Shown here: one piece after another, positions 45,501 through 54,134 of the stretch
Numbering within the stretch: the first letter of the stretch is position 1
Layout: every line of letters begins with the position of its first letter
Assembly: GCA_040905025.1 (NCBI GenBank)
Contig: JBBDSJ010000148.1
Span: 5,854 to 69,853, forward strand
DNA length: 64,000 nt
From: JBBDSJ01 sp040905025
GTDB taxonomy: Bacteria; Pseudomonadota; Gammaproteobacteria; Methylohalomonadales; Methylohalomonadaceae
Direction: 5' to 3'
Program-made: the position numbers and the translations under genes
Notes under the pieces: model-generated
Databases searched by the model: none
Told to the model about the DNA's origin: nothing
What the model saw: only the letters and a program-made list of their open reading frames with translations

Positions 45501-47033
45501 CGAACGCACATAGCGCGATAACACCGGCATCGGGGTGTCGTCACCCATGGAGCCGACCGCTTCGGCACCGGCCTCGGCCAGCACACGCAGTATTTCATCG
45601 CGTTCTTCATACGTCACACCGAACAGTTTTGTATAGACTGCCAGTTGATCGGCCGGCATAGGGTCCATACTCAGAGGCTGCTCACGCAGACTTGATTCGA
45701 TCACGCGCAGATTATCTTTCAGCCACTGGCGATAAGGCTTGTACTGCTTGATGCGATCATCAATATCTGCCGGCAACAGCAACTCACTGGTTTCAGTGTC
45801 GATTGCCAGCATCTGGCCAGGTTTGAGCCGGCCTTTGCTGACAACATCGGCCGGCTGATAATCATAGATACCAATCTCTGAGCCGATGGTGATATGGCGA
45901 TCCTTGGTGATCACATAACGTGCCGGACGCAAACCATTACGATCCAGCACACAGGCACCATAGCGGCCATCTGTGAGCACAATGCCGGCCGGGCCATCCC
46001 ACGGCTCCATATTCATACCATTGAATTCATAACAGGCCCGCAGGTGCGGATCCATGTTGTCGATATTCTGCCAGGCCGGTGGAATTAACAGACGCATTGC
46101 CCGGAAGATATCGATACCACCCGCCAGTAATGCCTCAAGCATGTTGTCGGCGGAGGAAGAATCTGATCCAGAAAGCGAGACAATCGGGCGGATATCATCC
46201 ATGTTGGGAATTAAATCCGATTGCAGTTTGTGGCCACGCGCCAGTGACCAGTGGCGGTTACCCTGCACTGTGTTGATCTCGCCATTGTGGGCGAGATAAC
46301 GAAACGGCTGTGCCAGCCGCCATTCCGGCCAGGTATTGGTCGAAAAACGCTGATGAAAAACGCATAGCGCCGATTCCATCCGCGCATCTTCCAGATCCGG
46401 ATAGAGCATCGACAGGTAATTCGGCATCACCAGCCCTTTATATGACACCACGTTACCGGACAGACTGGGTATATAAAATGTGTTGTCAGCACTGTTGATC
46501 GCTTTCTCGGCGAGACGCCGGGCGATATAAAGATGCCGTTCAAAATCCGGGTTGGTCATGCCAGTCGGGGCATTAATAAAACACTGCTCAATTTGCGGCC
46601 GCGATTTGCGTGCTTCATCACCACAGGCCTCGACATTGGTCGGTACGACCCGCCAGCCTGCCACTGCCAAACCTTCGCGCTCCAGCGCCTGCTGCAAGGC
46701 CTCGCGGCCCTGACTGGCAAGCTTGTCATCGGTATTCAGGAAAACGACACCGACGCCGTAGTGATCAGCCAGAGCGATATCCAGCTCGGCCGCAATCGCG
46801 CGAAAAAAACCGTCCGGCTTTTTCAACAATAAACCGCAACCGTCACCTGTTTTGCCATCCGCTGCCACGGCGCCGCGGTGGGTCAAGCGACACAACGAGC
46901 TGACCGCCGTTTGTACAAGCCAGTGGCTGGGCACACCGTCCATTTGCGCCATCAAACCGAAACCACAGCTGTCTTTTTCAAACTGTGGCCGGTACAGACC
47001 GGTTAGATTTTTGGGTGCCATCTTTGCAGACAT
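42555..47033 (-). CDS. gltB: Glutamate synthase large (alpha) subunit
   Basis: A 1492-residue enzyme that moves the glutamine amide nitrogen to 2-oxoglutarate, making glutamate. The amidotransferase nucleophile is C23 (KDSCGFGLMAQ), exposed after removal of a 22-residue propeptide. The FMN/synthase region contains GGRSNSGEGGEDP and the 3Fe-4S cysteines in CKYLRICHLNNCATGV. A C-terminal GXGXG beta-helix domain follows. It is preceded by a good sigma-70 promoter and followed by gltD. Confidence 0.98.
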   Translation of the reverse strand: MSAKMAPKNLTGLYRPQFEKDSCGFGLMAQMDGVPSHWLVQTAVSSLCRLTHRGAVAADGKTGDGCGLLLKKPDGFFRAIAAELDIALADHYGVGVVFLNTDDKLASQGREALQQALEREGLAVAGWRVVPTNVEACGDEARKSRPQIEQCFINAPTGMTNPDFERHLYIARRLAEKAINSADNTFYIPSLSGNVVSYKGLVMPNYLSMLYPDLEDARMESALCVFHQRFSTNTWPEWRLAQPFRYLAHNGEINTVQGNRHWSLARGHKLQSDLIPNMDDIRPIVSLSGSDSSSADNMLEALLAGGIDIFRAMRLLIPPAWQNIDNMDPHLRACYEFNGMNMEPWDGPAGIVLTDGRYGACVLDRNGLRPARYVITKDRHITIGSEIGIYDYQPADVVSKGRLKPGQMLAIDTETSELLLPADIDDRIKQYKPYRQWLKDNLRVIESSLREQPLSMDPMPADQLAVYTKLFGVTYEERDEILRVLAEAGAEAVGSMGDDTPMPVLSRYVRSIYDNFRQQFAQVTNPAIDPLREQIVMSLRTYLGREGNLFNESPDAAKRLVVESPVLSETKYRAILAESDNGFAHARLDLNYDPAVGLQAAIADICDQAVAAIRAGNVILVLSDRHIEQDKLPMHALLAVGAVHHRLIREGLRCDANLLVETGTARDPHHFAILIANGATAIFPYLAYECLQDMLTRREIPQGDSPDLAKAYRRGINKGLYKIISKMGISTIASYRGAQLFEIVGLHNEIVDLCFAGSLSRIQGIRFEHLEHDQQLLAREAWNQRKPIRQGGLLKYIHGGEFHAYNPDVVKKLHAAVETGDYAQYREYADEVNRRPVTVLRDLLKLRDDVEAIAVDDVEPIDTILKRFDSAGMSLGALSPKAHEALAIAMNRIGGRSNSGEGGEDPVRFGTGKMSKIKQIASGRFGVTPHYLVNAEVLQIKIAQGAKPGEGGQLPGGKVNEMIARLRFSKPGVSLISPPPHHDIYSIEDLAQLIFDLKQVNPKALVSVKLVAEAGVGTIAAGVAKAYADLITIAGYDGGTGASPLTSLKYAGSPWELGLTETHQLLRANDLRDKVRVQIDGGLKTGLDVIKAAILGAESFGFGTAPMIAMGCKYLRICHLNNCATGVATQNKVLYTKHFKPDAPDKIVNYFKFVAREVRDYMAQLGVSKMTDLIGRTDLLEILPGDTDKQQSLDLSPLLSDGGVPADKPRFCIEPKNAPYDKGELAEEMVRDILPAIESRQGGEFHYSLKNNNRSIGARLSGEIARRYGNLDMANAPVKLRLTGTAGQSFGVWNAGGLEMYLQGDANDYVGKGMAGGKLVIYPPADSTYKSNESVIIGNTCLYGATGGQLFAAGTAGERFAVRNSGALAVVEGIGDHGCEYMTGGVVTVLGQTGVNFGAGMTGGFAFVLDMDNSFVDRYNHELIDTHRVAPEHMEAYRNYLLDIIEEHVRETGSAWGQELCEDFHDYAGRFWLVKPKAAELSSLLDSLLAAA

Positions 47034-47126
47034 CGTTCACGCTCTGGGTAGTGGGTTTGGGATAATGCCGGATTGTCCGCAGCGGCCCGAAAATTCACGG
47101 GTCTGACATGAGACAAAAGGGGACAA

Positions 47127-47155
47127 ATTATAGTGCCCAAGACGACTGCTGTCAC
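47127..47155 (-). promoter_or_regulatory. Sigma-70 promoter of gltBD
   Basis: On the minus strand, GTGACA (47150-47155), a 17-nt spacer and a perfect TATAAT (47127-47132). The predicted leader to the gltB ATG is about 85 nt. Confidence 0.75.
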
Positions 47156-47271
47156 GGCACTTGCAAAAGACCCTACGATTTGTCCGGGATATATACTGTA
47201 TTCCCGAAAATAGCAGCTAAATCGCGTCAATTCGGTGCAATTAACGGCACAAAATACGACCGGAAAATGCC

Positions 47272-48429
47272 TCAGCGAATAGCGCCGACCGGATCCACCA
47301 GACGCTGGTATTCGGCGATGGCAAAACGGTCAGTCATGCCCGCAATATAATCGGCCACCGCGCGTGCCTGACCGGCCTGGCCATGACTGGCAGCAGCGGC
47401 AGTAATCCGCAGTTGAACTGTGCGAGGCAACAGCAGACTGTCGGCATGATAGGCTTCAAACAGCGTGGTAATAATGCGTGCCGCCTTGTGTGTCATCCGG
47501 TGTACGCGGTAATCATGGTAAAGGTGCTCATGCAAAAAATTCTTTAATGCAAGATTACGTGTACGCATTGCCGGGCTGAGCGTAATCAGCGGTGTACCGG
47601 CATTACGAGCTTCGGCAATAGCGGCCGGATTATGTTCAGCAATCCGTGCCCGGCTGTATTCAATCAGATCACTGACCAGTTCATTAATCATGCGCCGGAT
47701 TACTTCATGCACAAGACGTTTACGTGGCAAATCCGGCCAGCGCCCTACGACTTCGGCGTGCACATCGGCAAACATTTCAACACTGCAAAGTTGTTCAACC
47801 TCGATAAAGCCGGCACGAATACCATCATCAACGTCATGATTGTTATAGGCAATGGCATCGGCAATGTTCGCGAGCTGTGCTTCCAGACCCGGTTGCGTAC
47901 CATCGATGAACCGCTGTGCTACCGGTCCCAGATCAGCTGCATGCTCTGGTGGGCAGTGTTTAAGAATGCCCTCGCGGGTTTCAAAAGTCAGGTTAAGCCC
48001 GTTGAATTCTGCATACTTTTCTTCCAGCTTGTCGACCACACGCAAGGATTGCAGATTATGCTCAAAGCCACCGTAATCCGCCATGCAACGGCTCAGGGCA
48101 TCCTGCCCGGCATGGCCAAAGGGCGTGTGGCCAAGATCGTGGGCAAGACAGATAGCTTCAGTCAGGTCTTCATTGAGTTGCAATGCGCGGGCAATGGTAC
48201 GGCCAATCTGGGCCACTTCAATTGAGTGCGTAAGCCGGGTACGAAACATGTCACCCTCATGGTTCACGAAGACCTGGGTCTTGTATTCCAGCCGGCGAAA
48301 TGCAGCAGAATGCACAATACGATCGCGATCCCGCTGATACGGACTGCGATAGGCGGATTCTGGCTCATGAACCCTGCGGCCCAAAGAATTGTCAGCCGTG
48401 ACCGCATAAACCGCCAGAGATCCCATCAT
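47272..48429 (-). CDS. dgt: dGTP triphosphohydrolase-like dNTPase
   Basis: A 385-residue HD-domain enzyme releasing triphosphate from dNTPs. The metal-site motifs are RLTHSIEVAQIGRTIA (about residues 65-80) and ICLAHDLGHTPFGHAG (about 93-108), with a later ADAIAYNNHDVDDG. It belongs to the dGTPase-like subfamily common beside aroB in proteobacteria. Two Met codons stand at the start (48429 and 48426). It follows aroB by 46 bp on the same strand. Confidence 0.94.
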   Translation of the reverse strand: MMGSLAVYAVTADNSLGRRVHEPESAYRSPYQRDRDRIVHSAAFRRLEYKTQVFVNHEGDMFRTRLTHSIEVAQIGRTIARALQLNEDLTEAICLAHDLGHTPFGHAGQDALSRCMADYGGFEHNLQSLRVVDKLEEKYAEFNGLNLTFETREGILKHCPPEHAADLGPVAQRFIDGTQPGLEAQLANIADAIAYNNHDVDDGIRAGFIEVEQLCSVEMFADVHAEVVGRWPDLPRKRLVHEVIRRMINELVSDLIEYSRARIAEHNPAAIAEARNAGTPLITLSPAMRTRNLALKNFLHEHLYHDYRVHRMTHKAARIITTLFEAYHADSLLLPRTVQLRITAAAASHGQAGQARAVADYIAGMTDRFAIAEYQRLVDPVGAIR

Positions 48430-48475
48430 GACCAGGCTTTTGCCAACAGTTGCCGCTTAAAGCTGTTGCTGGGCA

Positions 48476-49561
48476 TCAGGCTGATCCACAGAAATGCTCA
48501 AGCGTGGCGGTAAGCGCTGCTGGCGGATACTTGTCAGTCAATACCGCTTTACCCAGTGCCTCAAGCAACACCAGAAAGACCACACCATCACGCGCCTTTT
48601 TATCCACCTGCATGTGTTGCTGCATTGTAGCAACACTGGCCTGCATGGGCGGGACAACAGGCAAACCGGCGGCAAGTAATAATGTCTTGATTCTGTCCAC
48701 ATCCGCAGTCGCCAGCCAGCCAAGACGCGCAGATAAATCTGCCGCCATCAGCATGCCCGTTGCAACCGCCTCACCATGCAACCAGTCACGATACTGCAAT
48801 GTCGTTTCAATAGCGTGGCCAAATGTATGGCCAAGATTCAGCAGGGCGCGTTGATTTGCTTCACGCTCATCAGCAGCCACAACATCAGCCTTGTTCTGAC
48901 AGGAACGCTCTATCGCAAAGGTCAATGCAGCATTATCGCGCGCGCACAGTGCAGTCATATTCTGTTCAAGCCATTGCAAAAAATCCGGGTCGCGAATCAG
49001 ACCATACTTGATTACTTCAGCCAGACCGGCTGCCAGTTCACGTTCCGGCAATGTTGTCAGTACATCTGTATCCGCAAGAACGACACGCGGTTGATGAAAT
49101 GCGCCTACCATGTTCTTGCCCAGGCGATGATTCACAGCGGTTTTACCACCCACCGAAGAATCCACCTGGGCCAGCAGGGTAGTGGGTATCTGGATAAAAT
49201 CCACCCCACGCTGGTAACAGGCCGCAGTAAATCCGACCAGATCACCAATGACACCACCGCCCAGCGCGATCAGGGTGCAGTTGCGACTGAAACGATGTTC
49301 AAGCAAGTAGCCGGTGATCTGCTCCAGATTGCCCAGGTTTTTTTGTGCTTCGCCATCGGGCAAGACCAGGGTTTCAGTCTGGTAATCAGTCAATCCGGCC
49401 AGCAGGATCGGCAGATACAATGGTGCAACAATTTCATTACTAACGACCAGTATCTGGCGGCCATGAATATGCGGATGCAACAAATCTGGCTGGCGCAACA
49501 GGCCTGAGCCAATATGGATCGGGTAACTGCGATCAGCCAGTTCAACATTCAGGGTTTTCAT
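48476..49561 (-). CDS. aroB: 3-Dehydroquinate synthase
   Basis: A 361-residue NAD+-dependent enzyme converting DAHP to 3-dehydroquinate, the second shikimate-pathway step. Signatures are ALGGGVIGDLVGFTAACYQRG (about residues 99-119, NAD site), IPTTLLAQVDSSVGGKTAVNH and LLNLGHTFGHAIE with metal-binding histidines. It is 9 bp downstream of aroK and almost certainly co-transcribed. Confidence 0.97.
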   Translation of the reverse strand: MKTLNVELADRSYPIHIGSGLLRQPDLLHPHIHGRQILVVSNEIVAPLYLPILLAGLTDYQTETLVLPDGEAQKNLGNLEQITGYLLEHRFSRNCTLIALGGGVIGDLVGFTAACYQRGVDFIQIPTTLLAQVDSSVGGKTAVNHRLGKNMVGAFHQPRVVLADTDVLTTLPERELAAGLAEVIKYGLIRDPDFLQWLEQNMTALCARDNAALTFAIERSCQNKADVVAADEREANQRALLNLGHTFGHAIETTLQYRDWLHGEAVATGMLMAADLSARLGWLATADVDRIKTLLLAAGLPVVPPMQASVATMQQHMQVDKKARDGVVFLVLLEALGKAVLTDKYPPAALTATLEHFCGSA

Positions 49562-49570
49562 ACAATTCTT

Positions 49571-50116
49571 CTATATTTCAGTCTGTAGCTTTTTACAGAT
49601 GGCATTCACAGACCGCCTCACTGTAAGTCGGTCGGTATCAATGGTCAAATCAGCCAGGTCACGATACAGCACATCGCGCTCGGCAAGTAATTCACGGATG
49701 CGTCCAAGCCGATCCGGCGTCTGCAGCAACGGCCGATGCTGGTCATGAATAGTCCGTTCCAGCAATTGTTCCGGATTTGCCCGCAGATAAACAACCAGTC
49801 CGCGTTCGGCCAGCAATGCACGATTATCCGGATCCAGCACGGCGCCACCGCCAGTTGCCAGTACAATCGAATCCAGCGCTGTCAGTTCATCGAGCACCTG
49901 CCGCTCACGGCGTCTGAAACCCTCTTCGCCTTCAAACTCGAATATCAGCGGGATATCAACGCCTGTACGCGCTTCAATTGTCTGGTCGCTGTCATGGAAT
50001 TCCCGCTGTAAGCGTTTGGCGAGCTGCCGACCCACTGTGGATTTACCCACCCCCATCGGTCCCACCAGAAAAATACTGGCACCGGAGTCGGTTTGTGTCT
50101 GTGCTGATTCAGTCAT
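49571..50116 (-). CDS. aroK: Shikimate kinase
   Basis: A 181-residue kinase phosphorylating shikimate. It has the P-loop GPMGVGKSTVGRQLA (about residues 19-33), DSDQTIEARTG for shikimate binding, and LATGGGAV. It starts after the pilQ terminator, so it needs its own promoter in the 48 bp before its ATG or in read-through. The pilQ-aroK-aroB order is conserved in gammaproteobacteria. Confidence 0.97.
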   Translation of the reverse strand: MTESAQTQTDSGASIFLVGPMGVGKSTVGRQLAKRLQREFHDSDQTIEARTGVDIPLIFEFEGEEGFRRRERQVLDELTALDSIVLATGGGAVLDPDNRALLAERGLVVYLRANPEQLLERTIHDQHRPLLQTPDRLGRIRELLAERDVLYRDLADLTIDTDRLTVRRSVNAICKKLQTEI

Positions 50117-50164
50117 GGTTCTGCCAGTTTACCGGTTTCCAATGAACAAATTGAGATCCCTGTA

Positions 50165-50200
50165 CAAACAAAAACGGCGCACCCCGGTTGAGGTGCGCCG
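50165..50200 (-). terminator. Rho-independent terminator after pilQ
   Basis: A perfect 9-bp stem, CGGCGCACC (50175-50183) and GGTGCGCCG (50192-50200), with an 8-nt loop. On the minus strand it is followed by TTTTTGTTTG. It closes the pilMNOPQ transcript before aroK. Confidence 0.93.
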
Positions 50201-50238
50201 CCATTAAAACAATACGCGCAGGTCGTGAAGCTATGACA

Positions 50239-52374
50239 TTAAATGCGTACTTCCTCTTTAAGTATCTTTGGTGTGACAAAGATCAGCAGTTCGGTGCGTG
50301 AACTTTCGACACCTGTGCGCCGGAACAACGCGCCCAGATAAGGCAAATCACCAAAGAAAGGCACCCGATCTGACTGCTGCCGCTCGACCTGGGTATATAT
50401 ACCACCGAGTACCACCGTTTCGCCGTTATCGACCAGCACCTGGGTACTCACGGAACGGGTGTTGATTGGCGGCACGCCGAGCACTTCAGGTGACCCGCGG
50501 GTATCCTGATTGACCGTCAAGTCCAGCATGATCCGATCATCCGGCGTAATCTGCGGTGTTACGCGCAAGGCCAGTACAGCCTTTTTAAATGCTACTGTAG
50601 TCGCACCACTCGATGACGCTTCCTGAAAGGGAATTTCAACGCCGGACTCGATAATCGCTTCGCGCTGGTTGGCCGTGATCACGCGTGGACTGGCAATATC
50701 CTCACCACGACCTTCAGCCAGTAATGCTGACAGTTCCAGCTGCAACAGATACGAGCCAATACGGCCAACGGCAAGGCCCAGCGCACCGGCCGGATTGGTC
50801 ACCGGCAAGCTGACAATATAGTTTTCCAGTCCATCCGTATTAAATGACGTGGTGCCGTCGAAATCAGTATCGCCCGGAATCCCGCCACCAGCCACACCAA
50901 ACAGATTGTCGCTTGAAGTCCCGCCTGTCAGTGTTGTGTTACGGCTATACCCGAATTTGACACCCAGATCCTTGGCAAAGGTTTCGTCAGCATTCACAAT
51001 GCGCGATTCGATCAAGACCTGTTTTACCGGTATATCCAGTTTTGCCACCATGCTGCGAATACTCTGCAGACTTGATGATGTATCACGGATGATTAATGTA
51101 TTGGTGCGTTGATCGACCGTAACTTCACCACGTTCAGACATCAGGTTGCTGGACTCTGCCTTGATCAGGTTCGCCAACTCTTCTGCCTTTGCATAATTGA
51201 TCTGCACAAACTCGGTACGCAATGGCTCAAGATCCGAGATTTGTTGCTGCGCTTCAAGCTCAAGTCTTTCCTGGGCAGCAATCTCTTCCTGGGGCGCGAC
51301 CATAATCACATTACCGGACTGCCGCATACCCAGGCCCTTCGATTTGAGAATAATATCCAGCGCCTGATCCCACGGTACATTCTTCAAACGCAGGGTAATA
51401 TTGCCTGTGACTGCATCGCTGGCCACCATATTCAGTTCAGTGAAATCAGCGATCAACTGCAGCACAGCACGTACTTCAATATTCTGGAAATTTAATGACA
51501 ATCGTTCACCGGTATAACCAAATTCATCCTTGCGCTGCAGTTCCTTTTCTTCCGGCGTTAGCGGTTTGACTTCTATCGTAAATGTTTCATTGGCCTGATA
51601 GGCAAGATGGTCATAATCCGCTGTTGCCATGTTGATAACCATGCGTGTACCACCGGAATGCGGCCGCGTATCAATTTCCTTGACCGGTGTAGCAAAGTCG
51701 AGCACATCAAGACGCCGATTCAGATGTTCCGGCAATCCGGCGTCGAGAAAATCGACAACCACCTTGCCGCCCTGTTCGGTCATGTTCACACCGGTTGCTG
51801 GATCACCTAGTGTAATAATAATCCGGCCTTCGCCCTGCTCACCACGACGAAAATCTACGTTTTCCAGGCTCGCGCCTGCAGCAGTGCTACTGCTACGTTG
51901 GGCCTGAGTCGTCTGCACAGTCGAGCTGCGCACCGGCGCTTCAGGACTCGCACTCTCAATTGTAACAACGACTGAGTTGCCTGAAGTCTTGACTTCATAC
52001 GGCACCATCTGCAGCAGATTCAGTACCACACGTGTACGGCCACCGGCTTCAACAGCCGATACACTGTCAGCACGACCAATACCAATTGATCTGGTCTTCT
52101 CATCCAGATTCAGACTGGTGCCAGGAAAATCGAGAGCAATCCGCGCAGGATTATCAATTGTAAAATGCATCGGATCGGCGCCCAATGGCTCGGACAATTC
52201 AATATTCACCTGGACGCGATCACCTGGCAACGCCGAGAAGTCAATCTTGTCGAGTGTCTGTGCATGAGCCTGGGTCATCGGCAAGCACAGCATCGCCAAC
52301 AGGATCGACAATTTGTATCCCCAGTGCTGCCCGAGCAACCAAGAGTATTTGGTTATTACTTGGCGCGTGTACAT
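50239..52374 (-). CDS. pilQ: Type IV pilus secretin
   Basis: A 711-residue outer-membrane secretin forming the pilus exit pore. A signal peptide ends near AHAQ. Two AMIN domains (starting at IDFSALPGDRVQVNIELSEP and ENVDFRRGEQGEGRIII) bind peptidoglycan. An N0/N1 region (LSLNFQNIEVRAVLQLIADF) and the secretin core (VLIESRIVNADETFAKDLGV to VPFFGDLPYLGALFRR) follow. I choose the ATG at 52374 because GGGGGA precedes it; an in-frame ATG at 52389 has no ribosome-binding site. It is the last gene of pilMNOPQ. Confidence 0.96.
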   Translation of the reverse strand: MYTRQVITKYSWLLGQHWGYKLSILLAMLCLPMTQAHAQTLDKIDFSALPGDRVQVNIELSEPLGADPMHFTIDNPARIALDFPGTSLNLDEKTRSIGIGRADSVSAVEAGGRTRVVLNLLQMVPYEVKTSGNSVVVTIESASPEAPVRSSTVQTTQAQRSSSTAAGASLENVDFRRGEQGEGRIIITLGDPATGVNMTEQGGKVVVDFLDAGLPEHLNRRLDVLDFATPVKEIDTRPHSGGTRMVINMATADYDHLAYQANETFTIEVKPLTPEEKELQRKDEFGYTGERLSLNFQNIEVRAVLQLIADFTELNMVASDAVTGNITLRLKNVPWDQALDIILKSKGLGMRQSGNVIMVAPQEEIAAQERLELEAQQQISDLEPLRTEFVQINYAKAEELANLIKAESSNLMSERGEVTVDQRTNTLIIRDTSSSLQSIRSMVAKLDIPVKQVLIESRIVNADETFAKDLGVKFGYSRNTTLTGGTSSDNLFGVAGGGIPGDTDFDGTTSFNTDGLENYIVSLPVTNPAGALGLAVGRIGSYLLQLELSALLAEGRGEDIASPRVITANQREAIIESGVEIPFQEASSSGATTVAFKKAVLALRVTPQITPDDRIMLDLTVNQDTRGSPEVLGVPPINTRSVSTQVLVDNGETVVLGGIYTQVERQQSDRVPFFGDLPYLGALFRRTGVESSRTELLIFVTPKILKEEVRI

Positions 52375-52396
52375 GATTACTTCCCCCATCGGGTTT

Positions 52397-52978
52397 TTAT
52401 TCTATAGCCAGTGCGATTGCTGCTGCACGTTCCTGCCAGCGACCTTCGCCATCTTTAACGATTTCTCTGAGTTCAATTCTGTCTTCAAAGATATCCGTAA
52501 TCTTGCCAACATTGGTGCCCAGATAGTTACCTACCTGGACTCGATGTACGACCCCATCCGGATCACGGATAATGGCCCAGTTATCTGAACCATCTTCGAG
52601 TGTACCCACCATCCGCAGACTGTCGAGTTCGAATCTTTCCAGCTCTTCACGATTACGATCGCGCAATTCGCGTTCCATCTCGGCAGTCAGGCCGGCGTCA
52701 TCATCTACAACCTCGGATGCAGATTGTTGATAGAACAAATTAAACGGACTGCGGGCATTTGCCATCCCGGATTCATAACTGTAAGCCTGATAAGGCTTGA
52801 TTTCCGGCAGCGGCTCAATACGACCGCCGGGGCGCGCCAACGTGTCTTCAATATAACCTTCCAGGTCGCCCATGTTGCGTGACACACAGCCGCCCAGACC
52901 AGTCAGACTGGCAGCCAATACTACCAACATGGCGCGGGATGCTATGTTCATCTGTAATTCGCGCGGCATCATTTTCAT
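52397..52978 (-). CDS. pilP: Type IV pilus assembly lipoprotein
   Basis: A 193-residue lipoprotein linking the PilNO inner-membrane complex to PilQ. A lipobox LTGLGGC gives the acylated cysteine near residue 31. The C-terminal HSP-like beta domain (VHRVQVGNYLGTNVGKI) contacts the secretin. Its start overlaps the pilO stop by 4 nt. The lnt product of this window would complete its acylation. Confidence 0.94.
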   Translation of the reverse strand: MKMMPRELQMNIASRAMLVVLAASLTGLGGCVSRNMGDLEGYIEDTLARPGGRIEPLPEIKPYQAYSYESGMANARSPFNLFYQQSASEVVDDDAGLTAEMERELRDRNREELERFELDSLRMVGTLEDGSDNWAIIRDPDGVVHRVQVGNYLGTNVGKITDIFEDRIELREIVKDGEGRWQERAAAIALAIE

Positions 52979-53565
52979 TCTGCTAGCTCTTCTTCTTCCA
53001 GTGCCCGGTACGTCTTGGCAACGGCATTCATTATCAGCATGTCGCCGTCTGCACGATCAATCTTGATGTCATGGGTTGTCACGATTCGTGGTAAAGCCGC
53101 GATCCCACTGACAAATTCACCGAATTCGTGGTAATCGCCCGTAACACGTATTTCAATGGGCAATTCTGCATAAAATTCAGACGGGATTTCATTACCCGGC
53201 TTGAAAAGCTCAAACTCAAGCCCGGCACTCAAGCCTGTTTGTGAAATATCAACCAGCAGACCTGCTACTTCGGTCTGGTTTGGCAACTGCCGCAACATGT
53301 CACCAAAAGTCTGCTCCATTTCCACCATCTGCTGCTTCAGGGCTTCCAGATTTGCCGCCTTGGTCTGTTTGGTTTCGAAGCTCTGGCGTAATTCCTGTTC
53401 CTTCAACTCCACAGACGCCAATTCAGTCCGTTGCTTGGTGGTGTCGTAGTGCCAGGCTGCATATAAAATTGCTGCACACACAATGACTATCAAACCAGCC
53501 TTGGCCGGCAATGGCCAACCACCGATGTTGTTCGGGTCAAGATTTTTAAGTTCTTCGAGGTTCAT
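52975..53565 (-). CDS. pilO: Type IV pilus inner-membrane protein
   Basis: A 196-residue bitopic protein. One membrane segment (about residues 23-42) is followed by a coiled coil (about 48-90) and a ferredoxin-like periplasmic domain. It forms a heterodimer with PilN in the alignment complex. It overlaps both pilN and pilP by 4 nt. Confidence 0.94.
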   Translation of the reverse strand: MNLEELKNLDPNNIGGWPLPAKAGLIVIVCAAILYAAWHYDTTKQRTELASVELKEQELRQSFETKQTKAANLEALKQQMVEMEQTFGDMLRQLPNQTEVAGLLVDISQTGLSAGLEFELFKPGNEIPSEFYAELPIEIRVTGDYHEFGEFVSGIAALPRIVTTHDIKIDRADGDMLIMNAVAKTYRALEEEELAE

Positions 53566-54134
53566 GCCTCGTCCTCATTTTCACCGGAAACCTTTGGTGT
53601 TTTTTGACTGAAGCGTAATGTGAAATTACTGATCCGCGTACCTTCAGCAGTCTCGGCCTGGATAATGTCAAGCTTGGGGTTGCCAAGCCATTCGGAACTT
53701 TCCAGGTTCCGCATGAACGATGAGACGCGGGCATTCGACTGGGCGACACCATTAATGGTGATGTTGCTCTTGCTTTGCTGAACGCTGGTTACACTGACCC
53801 CGTCTGGCAAGCTATTTACCAGTTCGTCAAACAAGCGCACAATCAACGGCCGGTTGGTCTGCAATTGTTCAATAGCGCGCATGCGTGCCAGCAAGCGTGC
53901 TTTTTCACGCTCAAGTTCTTCAATTTCCTTGATGCGCTTGTCCAGCTTTACAATTTCATCTTGCAGGCGCTGGTTGCGATCATTCTGGAAATCAATTTTC
54001 TGGCTATAGAAGTAATGTACGCCACCCCAGATCAATAACACTCCAACAACAGCCGCGCCCAATATCACAAAAAATTCGGTCTGCCGCTGTTTGCGCAGTT
54101 CATCGCGCCATGGTAACAGGTTAATTCTGGCCAT
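53562..54134 (-). CDS. pilN: Type IV pilus inner-membrane protein
   Basis: A 190-residue bitopic protein. The cytoplasmic N-terminus MARINLLPWR is the PilM-binding motif. One membrane segment lies at about residues 22-42, and a coiled coil and periplasmic fold follow. It overlaps pilM by one base and pilO by 4 nt, so translation is coupled. Confidence 0.95.
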   Translation of the reverse strand: MARINLLPWRDELRKQRQTEFFVILGAAVVGVLLIWGGVHYFYSQKIDFQNDRNQRLQDEIVKLDKRIKEIEELEREKARLLARMRAIEQLQTNRPLIVRLFDELVNSLPDGVSVTSVQQSKSNITINGVAQSNARVSSFMRNLESSEWLGNPKLDIIQAETAEGTRISNFTLRFSQKTPKVSGENEDEA